Positions 42,097-47,230 of a stretch of 47,230 nt of DNA are shown one piece after another. Below the pieces are notes generated by a model. That model ran no database searches. It saw only the letters and a program-made list of their open reading frames with translations, and was not told where the DNA came from. The DNA comes from Campylobacterales bacterium (GTDB lineage Bacteria; Campylobacterota; Campylobacteria; Campylobacterales; QNZT01). The stretch spans positions 1-47,230 of the forward strand of contig JALWLO010000074.1 of the NCBI GenBank assembly GCA_027084135.1, read 5' to 3'. A program made the translations under genes and the position numbers. Position 1 is the stretch's first letter; each line of letters opens with the position of its first letter.

Positions 42097-42816
42097 CTAT
42101 TTTAAAGTAGAGATATATGCAGCTAAAGCTTTGATATCATCATCGCTAAGACCTGCCGCTTGACCTTTCATCACACCTTTCATAGCTCCGCCGTAAGTTC
42201 CGGCTTTGTAACCTTTGAGAGCCTCTTCAACTTTAACGGCATCCCATCCAGCGATCACTTGAGAAGCACCAAGCGCTTTCTTCTCCGCTTTCGCACCGTG
42301 GCATCCTGCACACTTTGTATATAGTTTAGCACCGGCTTCAGCAGCACCACCACTTGCAGCCTCAGTAGCGGCAGCAGCAGCACCGGCAGCAGCTTCCTTA
42401 GCACCTTCTGTGGCTTGTTCAGTAGTCTCTTTCGCAGCCTCCGCAGCTTTTTCAGCACCCTCTTTTGCGGCTTCTGTTGCACTGCTTGCAGCCTCTTTTG
42501 CTTTCTCTACAGCACCGCTTGCAGCCTCTTTCGCAGCTTCAGTTGCGGCACCCGCAGCCTCTTTCGCGCTCTCAACTGTTTTGCTAGCAGCCTCTTTTAC
42601 CGCCTCTTTCGCAGCTTCAGCTACATTTCCACCACTCTTTACAGCCTCTGCCGCACCTGCAGCAGCCTCTTTTGCATGATCAGCCGCTTTACTTGCTACT
42701 TCACTCGCAGCCTCTTTTGCTTTATCCATCGCTCCACTTGCGCTCTCTTTTAGCGTGTCACCACAACCAACTAAAAGTGACGCAACAACTAATGAATACA
42801 AAAAAGTTTTCTTCAT
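42097..42816 (-). CDS. Lipoprotein fusing LEA-like Ala/Lys/Glu repeats to a cytochrome c domain
   Basis: The 239-aa protein has a lipoprotein signal (YSLVVASLLVGCGDT, lipobox LVGC). Residues ~25-155 are degenerate 11-residue repeats of A-A-K-E-A-A-x-x-A-x-E type (AKEAASGAVEKAKEAASSAT). These should form a long amphipathic helix like late-embryogenesis-abundant or apolipoprotein-like proteins. The last ~75 residues are a class I cytochrome c with heme motif KCAGCHG and axial Met candidates in GGAMKGVMKG. It could be a membrane-tethered electron carrier on a helical stalk. Confidence 0.82.
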   Translation of the reverse strand: MKKTFLYSLVVASLLVGCGDTLKESASGAMDKAKEAASEVASKAADHAKEAAAGAAEAVKSGGNVAEAAKEAVKEAASKTVESAKEAAGAATEAAKEAASGAVEKAKEAASSATEAAKEGAEKAAEAAKETTEQATEGAKEAAAGAAAAATEAASGGAAEAGAKLYTKCAGCHGAKAEKKALGASQVIAGWDAVKVEEALKGYKAGTYGGAMKGVMKGQAAGLSDDDIKALAAYISTLK

Positions 42817-42951
42817 TCTTTTTCTCCCAAAATAAATTTTACTCTGCTATTTTACAGCTATATAATTAAAATAAACTTTTTAATAATAGTAGTTTAAGTT
42901 TAACAAACTCAGTTAAGCCCAAGAAATGATCGTTTCATCCAAATTGTGAAT

Positions 42952-43533
42952 TTAACTAGGTTTGGGGTTGACAAAAATCTCATTATTTAACAGTTTATCC
43001 CACATTTTTGGATCGCTCCACTCATTTTTGACCTCATCCGAAAACTCTATAGCACTTAGATCGATCTTCCCCATCAACTTGCTATAGGCATCCTCCCTAA
43101 AGGCTTGTGCATAGCCCGTATCTGTCTCATGTACGATGACACTATGCACCTTGACATCTTTTTCACCATTTTGCATCTTGGTTTGAGCCAATACTCTATC
43201 GACCATCAAAAATATTACCCTTGTAAACTGTTCCGCTGAGGGCGAAACAGGCAGAGAGACCCACCTTAGAGAGTGTTTTTTGATAAATTCGATATAGACT
43301 TTATCATCTTCACTCCAAAAGGCGGTCGCATGGTCAAACGAGTCTATCAACTCCTTGATCATCAACTTTGTCAATCCAAAATCATAAACCATCTGCCCCT
43401 TATCAAGATAGTTGGATTCAAAAAGCACCTCTATCTTATAGGAGTGCCCGTGCAGTGAATATTTGCAACGCCTACTAGTACAGTTCCTCACGATATGGGC
43501 ATTTTCAAACTTAAATAATTTTCTGATGATCAT
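42952..43533 (-). CDS. queD: 6-carboxytetrahydropterin synthase
   Basis: QueD converts dihydroneopterin triphosphate to carboxytetrahydropterin in queuosine biosynthesis. The zinc ligands are in FENAHIVRNCTSRRCKYSLHGHSYKIEV, and the active-site region DSFDHATAF follows. At 193 aa it is longer than the ~120-aa E. coli enzyme, with additional sequence including RWVSLPVSPSAEQFTRVIF (a conserved 'P-S-A-E' type motif) and a C-terminal extension. It overlaps queE by 4 bp (ATGA). Confidence 0.92.
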   Translation of the reverse strand: MIIRKLFKFENAHIVRNCTSRRCKYSLHGHSYKIEVLFESNYLDKGQMVYDFGLTKLMIKELIDSFDHATAFWSEDDKVYIEFIKKHSLRWVSLPVSPSAEQFTRVIFLMVDRVLAQTKMQNGEKDVKVHSVIVHETDTGYAQAFREDAYSKLMGKIDLSAIEFSDEVKNEWSDPKMWDKLLNNEIFVNPKPS

Positions 43534-44261
43534 CTCCCCTCCTCATTATCCCAAAGTCTTATATGCAGTCTATCACAAAAAAGATAACCGTTTTTTATAC
43601 AGATTTTTGCCGTGGCTCTATCATGTTTACAAAGTTCACGGCTTGTAGCACCCATCGGCATACAGTACACCGGTATATTTGGCGCCAGTGAGGCGATCTC
43701 TCTTATCTCCTCTTCATCACTCCTTTTTGAGACTACAAACTTAAAAAATGACCTCTTAGTACTAAGAGCGATAGAGGCTATCGCTTTGGGATTTACCCTT
43801 TTTGCGTAAGTTTCACCGCTATTGTTGAGCTTCACACTCATCGAAAAGACCACTTCCCTATAAATGGGAAAGCGCTCAAAATCTATCTCTATCGTGGCAT
43901 TGGTCTCGATGGTGATAGTAAAGCCTCTCTCTATATAGTGAGCGAGTGCATCCAACAAGATAGGATTTTGGTAGTGGATAAGGGGTTCACCACCGGTTAT
44001 GACGATATGCGGCTTAAACGCTAAGTTCTCCAAATAGTTCTCGATAGTGGGAATCAAACTCTCGACCCTCTCCCATCTATCCCCAAACTTCTCCTCATCG
44101 ACCGCTCTGACTGAATCACAGCCGATAGCTCCTTCATATCTGACCCCAAAGCCTTTGCAATTAAGATTGCATCCGCCGAGTCTGACAAAGATAGAGGGTG
44201 TACCGGCAAATCTTCCCTCTCCCTGAAAAGAGTAGAAGCTCTCAACAAGCGGCAGACTCAT
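43530..44261 (-). CDS. queE: 7-carboxy-7-deazaguanine synthase
   Basis: QueE is the radical SAM enzyme that contracts the pterin ring to 7-carboxy-7-deazaguanine. The 243-aa protein starts [29 protein letters not shown]. The cluster motif is a variant: CNLNC is followed by an insertion, [12 protein letters not shown], rather than the canonical CxxxCxx[14 protein letters not shown] is the SAM-binding GGE motif. It lies between moaA and queD with 4-bp overlaps on both sides. Confidence 0.9.
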   Translation of the reverse strand: MSLPLVESFYSFQGEGRFAGTPSIFVRLGGCNLNCKGFGVRYEGAIGCDSVRAVDEEKFGDRWERVESLIPTIENYLENLAFKPHIVITGGEPLIHYQNPILLDALAHYIERGFTITIETNATIEIDFERFPIYREVVFSMSVKLNNSGETYAKRVNPKAIASIALSTKRSFFKFVVSKRSDEEEIREIASLAPNIPVYCMPMGATSRELCKHDRATAKICIKNGYLFCDRLHIRLWDNEEGR

Positions 44262-45223
44262 CCACCCGTCTCATAAAATGCTCGATTGGAGCTCTCACTC
44301 TCATCTTCGCTCCATCTATTTTTCTCAGGCTTATTTCGTAACACCTCCCTGAGTACTTCAACGGCTCCCTCGATATCCCCCTTTTGCACCGCATCCTTAA
44401 TACTCATCGCCTCATCAAAGTAGAGACATGGGATCAGATAGCCCTCGGCAGTGAGCCTTATACGGTTACAGCTCTCGCAAAAGTCATGCTTATGCGGATC
44501 GATCAGTCCAAACTTATACCCATCTTCGAGCAGATAGCTAAAACTTGGGCTACTCCCCTCGCGACCTAACTTTTTGATAGTATATCTCTCTTTGATCTTC
44601 TCAAGGATCTCTTTGCCAAGCAATCCCCTAATCGTACTGTTTGCCATATTATTTTCCATATACTCGATAAATCGTATCTCGATACCTCGCTCTTTGGCAA
44701 ACTCAAGCACATCGAGGATATCATCTTCGTTGATCCCTTTTAGCGGAACCATATTGATCTTTATCCCTAGCCCTACACTCCTAGCCGCCTCTATCCCCTC
44801 CAACACATCAGATAGCACATCTTTTTGGGCAATCTGCTTAGCGGTTTCGGGATTGAGGGTATCAAGTGAGATATTTAAGCGTTTTAGCCCCGCATCTTTA
44901 AGTTTTTTTGCAACATGTTTCAAAAGGTAACCGTTTGTGGTGAGTGCAAGGTCTATATCGCTACGATGATTGTAGATCATCGCGATAAATCTATCCAGAT
45001 CTTCTCTAAGCAATGGCTCTCCGCCGGTAATCCTCACCTTTCTTATCCCCTCATCAATCGCCGCTTTGATAAACAAAAAAAGCTCTTCAAACTTCAGCAG
45101 ATTTTCCCTCGGAGTCCAAGAAAAGGGCTTATCCGGCATACAATACTGGCATCTAAAGTTACACCTCTCCGTCACTGAAACCCTTAGATAGTCTACCTTT
45201 CTTCCATGTCCGTCTATTAACAT
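44258..45223 (-). CDS. moaA: GTP 3',8-cyclase
   Basis: MoaA is the first enzyme of molybdopterin synthesis and works with MoaC. The 321-aa protein has the N-terminal radical SAM cluster [11 protein letters not shown], the SAM motif [10 protein letters not shown], the second C-terminal 4Fe-4S cluster [25 protein letters not shown], and the conserved C-terminal Gly-Gly tail. It is the first gene of the moaA-queE-queD operon. Confidence 0.96.
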   Translation of the reverse strand: MLIDGHGRKVDYLRVSVTERCNFRCQYCMPDKPFSWTPRENLLKFEELFLFIKAAIDEGIRKVRITGGEPLLREDLDRFIAMIYNHRSDIDLALTTNGYLLKHVAKKLKDAGLKRLNISLDTLNPETAKQIAQKDVLSDVLEGIEAARSVGLGIKINMVPLKGINEDDILDVLEFAKERGIEIRFIEYMENNMANSTIRGLLGKEILEKIKERYTIKKLGREGSSPSFSYLLEDGYKFGLIDPHKHDFCESCNRIRLTAEGYLIPCLYFDEAMSIKDAVQKGDIEGAVEVLREVLRNKPEKNRWSEDESESSNRAFYETGG

Positions 45224-45234
45224 TTTAAACCTAT

Positions 45235-45261
45235 TAAAACAATTTTTTCATCTGTCGATAT
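45235..45261 (+). promoter_or_regulatory. Candidate sigma28 (FliA) promoter of the PAS/chemoreceptor pair
   Basis: TAAA (45235-45238), exactly 15 nt, then GTCGATAT (45254-45261), close to the flagellar sigma28 consensus TAAA-N15-GCCGATAA. It lies 36 nt upstream of the PAS gene. An overlapping TATTAT could alternatively be a weak sigma70 -10. Confidence 0.5.
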
Positions 45262-45296
45262 TATATCCAAGAAATTAAAAATAAAGGAGAGTTGTT

Positions 45297-45806
45297 ATGA
45301 GTGTGCCGATGCCGACCCCACATGAACGGGTTATGAGAGAAGAGGACTTTATCGTATCTAAAACTGATACAAAAGGTAGGATAACCTATTGTAATAAGAT
45401 ATTTATGGAGATGGCTGCGATGAGTGAGGATCAGCTTCTAGGTAAACCGCACAATATCGTTCGCCACCCAGATATGCCTAGGGTAGTCTTTAAGCTACTT
45501 TGGGAGTATGTGCAAAGCGGTAAGGAGATCTTTGCCTATGTGAAAAATCTATCAGCTGACGGAGCCTACTACTGGGTCTATGCCAATGTAACACCCTCCT
45601 ATGACAATAACGGCAACATCATAGGCTACTACTCGGTGAGGATCAAACCGAAAGATTCGGCACTTCAGGTGATCAAGCCGCTCTATGAAAAGCTGCTGGA
45701 GATAGAGAGGGGTTCAGGTATGGAGGCATCTTATAAAGAGTTGATGAGTATATTAGAGAGTAAAGGAGTAACCTATGATGAGTTTATTATCAGTATCCAA
45801 AAGTAG
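45297..45806 (+). CDS. Aer-type PAS-domain protein
   Basis: The 169-aa soluble protein is mostly one PAS domain: [38 protein letters not shown] (the Aer-like 'NIVRHPDMP' motif of FAD-binding PAS energy sensors), and [27 protein letters not shown]-terminal helical tail of about 50 residues follows. There is no transmembrane segment or output domain. The gene overlaps the next chemoreceptor gene by 32 bp, so the two products probably form a split Aer-like redox sensor and signaller. RBS AAAGGAGAG. Confidence 0.88.
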   Translation: MSVPMPTPHERVMREEDFIVSKTDTKGRITYCNKIFMEMAAMSEDQLLGKPHNIVRHPDMPRVVFKLLWEYVQSGKEIFAYVKNLSADGAYYWVYANVTPSYDNNGNIIGYYSVRIKPKDSALQVIKPLYEKLLEIERGSGMEASYKELMSILESKGVTYDEFIISIQK

Positions 45807-47052
45807 TGCTAAAAGTGACTTAGTTAAAAAGATAGATGAGGTTGTGGCATGTGCGGCAAAAGGGGAGTTAGAACCAAGGATAACCGGAATAAACCCAAAT
45901 GATCCGCTAGCACCTATAGCATGGAATATCAATAATATGCTCGATCAAGTTGAGGCTGTTATGCGTGGTTCAGCTACAGCAATAGAAAAAGCGAGTCAAG
46001 GGGACAATAGTAGAACAGTATTTTGTAGCGGCTTGAAGGGAGGTTTTAGACAAAATTGTCAGAGTGTCGCAAAGGCTGTACACACTATGCAAGAGGGACA
46101 TGAAGCACAACTAAAATCCCAACTTGCTCTTGAGTTTGAAAAGATAAGCGGAGGAATTAAAAAATCGATATCGACACTACAACATGATCTAGAAAGTGCG
46201 ATAGAGAGCATCAATGAAGTCGCCGACCTCTCTAAAGATACGGCAGATAAGTCAAACGAGTCACTTAGTACTACGATGGAACTTAGTGAAAAACTAAATC
46301 ATCTCATTGAACTCATCAACAATGTCACCCTCTCTATCTCGTCGCTTACCGAGAGAACAAGTGAGATCAGTCAAGTGGTAAATCTCATCAAAGATATCGC
46401 CGATCAAACCAATCTCCTCGCACTAAATGCAGCTATCGAGGCGGCAAGAGCGGGTGAACACGGCAGAGGATTTGCAGTCGTTGCCGATGAAGTGAGAAAA
46501 CTTGCCGAGAGAACACAAAAAGCAACCAGTGAGATATCTATCACGATCCAAACGCTTCAACAAGAGACAAACCAGATCCAAAGTGATGCAAGTGAGGTAA
46601 ATGAGATCGCCACCACTTCCGGTGAGACGGTTGAGCATTTTGCTTCAGTACTTCAAGAGTTTAATAAAAATACAAATGAGGCATCGGAGCTTGCTCAAAA
46701 AACAAAACTCAAAAACTTTTTAACACTGGTCAAAGCTGATCATATCGTCTTTAAGGCAAACGCTTACAATGCAATCCTACATGATACCGGAAATAAAACC
46801 CCTAGACTTAGTGAAAAAGAGTGTAGATTTGGTAAGTGGTATAACGGTGAGGGAAGAGATGTCTTTGGCAACACAAAAGTGTTTAAAGATATCGAAGCCC
46901 CACATAGAGAAGTACACCAATATGCAAACCAAAACATAGAGATAACCGACCAAGAGCTCAAACCTGAAATGGTACCGCAACTTAGAGAGAACTTTGAAAA
47001 GATGGAAAAAGCTAGTGAAAAACTCTTTGATATACTTAATGATCTTGTTTAA
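45775..47052 (+). CDS. Soluble chemoreceptor with C-terminal CZB zinc-binding domain
   Basis: The 425-aa protein lacks transmembrane segments. An N-terminal helical region resembles HAMP ([35 protein letters not shown]). The signalling hairpin is [39 protein letters not shown]. The C-terminal CZB domain has its His-Cys-His-His zinc ligands ([36 protein letters not shown]). CZB receptors sense oxidants such as HOCl or zinc. AAGGAG six bases before the ATG; the gene overlaps the PAS gene. Confidence 0.93.
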   Translation: MMSLLSVSKSSAKSDLVKKIDEVVACAAKGELEPRITGINPNDPLAPIAWNINNMLDQVEAVMRGSATAIEKASQGDNSRTVFCSGLKGGFRQNCQSVAKAVHTMQEGHEAQLKSQLALEFEKISGGIKKSISTLQHDLESAIESINEVADLSKDTADKSNESLSTTMELSEKLNHLIELINNVTLSISSLTERTSEISQVVNLIKDIADQTNLLALNAAIEAARAGEHGRGFAVVADEVRKLAERTQKATSEISITIQTLQQETNQIQSDASEVNEIATTSGETVEHFASVLQEFNKNTNEASELAQKTKLKNFLTLVKADHIVFKANAYNAILHDTGNKTPRLSEKECRFGKWYNGEGRDVFGNTKVFKDIEAPHREVHQYANQNIEITDQELKPEMVPQLRENFEKMEKASEKLFDILNDLV

Positions 47053-47074
47053 TCGGAGTAGCCTCTACTCCGAT
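47052..47074 (+). terminator. Hairpin after the CZB chemoreceptor gene
   Basis: ATCGGAGTAG-CCT-CTACTCCGAT, a perfect 10-bp stem that begins with the last base of the stop codon. No T-run follows. Confidence 0.65.
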
Positions 47075-47103
47075 AGATCTACCGATAACTTACTTTCGAT
47101 CCA

Positions 47104-47181
47104 TTGACAAAAAAATAGATCTAATGTATAATTTATGATGTATAAAGTAAAAGCCGTTTTATAAAGAATAACTGAAACGGC
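47104..47181 (+). promoter_or_regulatory. Consensus sigma70 promoter and leader hairpin at the window end
   Basis: TTGACA (47104-47109), 17 nt, TATAAT (47127-47132), the only full-consensus promoter I see here. The predicted start is near 47139. The leader contains GCCGTTT/AAACGGC (47153-47159 with 47175-47181, 15-nt loop), then A-rich sequence. The gene it serves lies outside the window; a small RNA cannot be excluded. Confidence 0.65.
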
Positions 47182-47230
47182 AGAAAAAAAGATAAAAATA
47201 TATAGGTAGTGTGTTTGATCCTTGAAGTGC

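Larger units (their letters stand above)
676..46273. repeat. Highly iterated octamer palindrome TAGTACTA, 29 copies
   Basis: Exact copies by hand start at 676, 3590, 4663, 5087, 6682, 8736, 10394, 12596, 13547, 16205, 16715, 17036, 18513, 20608, 24618, 24635, 27042, 28738, 29275, 29910, 32088, 35868, 36226, 36274, 38733, 38757, 41075, 43757 and 46266. About twelve extend to TTAGTACTAA. They occur in genes and gaps, in several frames. About one would be expected by chance at this base composition (my rough estimate). Confidence 0.85.

Noticed and set aside
42255-42753. Ala-, Leu- and Phe-rich ORFs opposite and within the cytochrome gene
   Set aside because: Frame shadows of the repetitive AKEAA coding sequence.

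Overview
The window looks like a chromosomal segment of a Campylobacterota (Epsilonproteobacteria) genome, probably a free-living Sulfurimonas/Sulfurovum-like lineage rather than a host-adapted Campylobacter or Helicobacter. The evidence is the trxA-trxB-dapB-purF order, a DUF3373 outer-membrane protein, a long QueD next to QueE and MoaA, Aer-type PAS and CZB chemotaxis proteins, AT-rich TATAAT promoters usually without a clear -35, and about 40% GC by eye. The genus is inference. I see no prophage, insertion sequence, CRISPR array or conjugation gene.

Layout. 1-1.1 kb: 3' part of a beta-propeller gene. 1.1-5.1 kb: minus-strand operon trxA, a CXXC-less thioredoxin-like gene, trxB, dapB, purF. 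5.1-7.7 kb: OmpA/TSP3 protein, DUF2059 protein, an unlisted 50-aa Cys protein, a VapBC-type pair. 7.8-8.35 kb: tRNA operon Gly-Leu-Cys-Ser. 8.4-13.7 kb: envelope protein, DUF493, moaC, TlpA-like protein, DUF3373 porin, a candidate small RNA, tpx, DUF4149. 13.8-18.6 kb: repeat lipoprotein, then DUF3015-DUF4105-tsaD. 18.7-24.6 kb: small acidic protein, broken DUF4160 with intact DUF2442, a TetR-controlled CMD-like gene, then TPR-rnhA-rnc-aroC-methyltransferase-tetR. 24.8-30 kb: amrS, DUF898-M48 pair, Cys-rich small protein, VWA lipoprotein. 30-34.3 kb: chemoreceptor, ilvD, hypothetical. 34.3-37.3 kb: two lipoproteins, tRNA-Ala, a small membrane protein, and two copies of a structured non-coding repeat. 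37.3-45.2 kb: PP-loop protein, dnaG, moeA, YefM with a frameshifted YoeB, LEA-like cytochrome c lipoprotein, moaA-queE-queD. 45.2-47.2 kb: PAS protein and CZB chemoreceptor.

How the genes work together. Housekeeping modules dominate: thiol reduction, molybdopterin synthesis (moaA, moaC, moeA), queuosine precursor synthesis (queD, queE), RNA processing and replication. The most interesting material is regulatory and non-coding. (1) The octamer palindrome TAGTACTA occurs 29 times in my hand count. (2) A dispersed ~180-230 bp repeat folds into nested stems whose arms co-vary between two copies, with a third mini-copy among the tRNAs. (3) A Fur/PerR-like palindrome sits at the divergent tpx/DUF4149 promoters, at the same distance from the promoter of a candidate ~95-nt small RNA, and in perfect form upstream of a CCGGGHC-tailed protein. 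(4) Two toxin-antitoxin-like modules each carry a one-base inactivating lesion in one gene while the partner stays intact.
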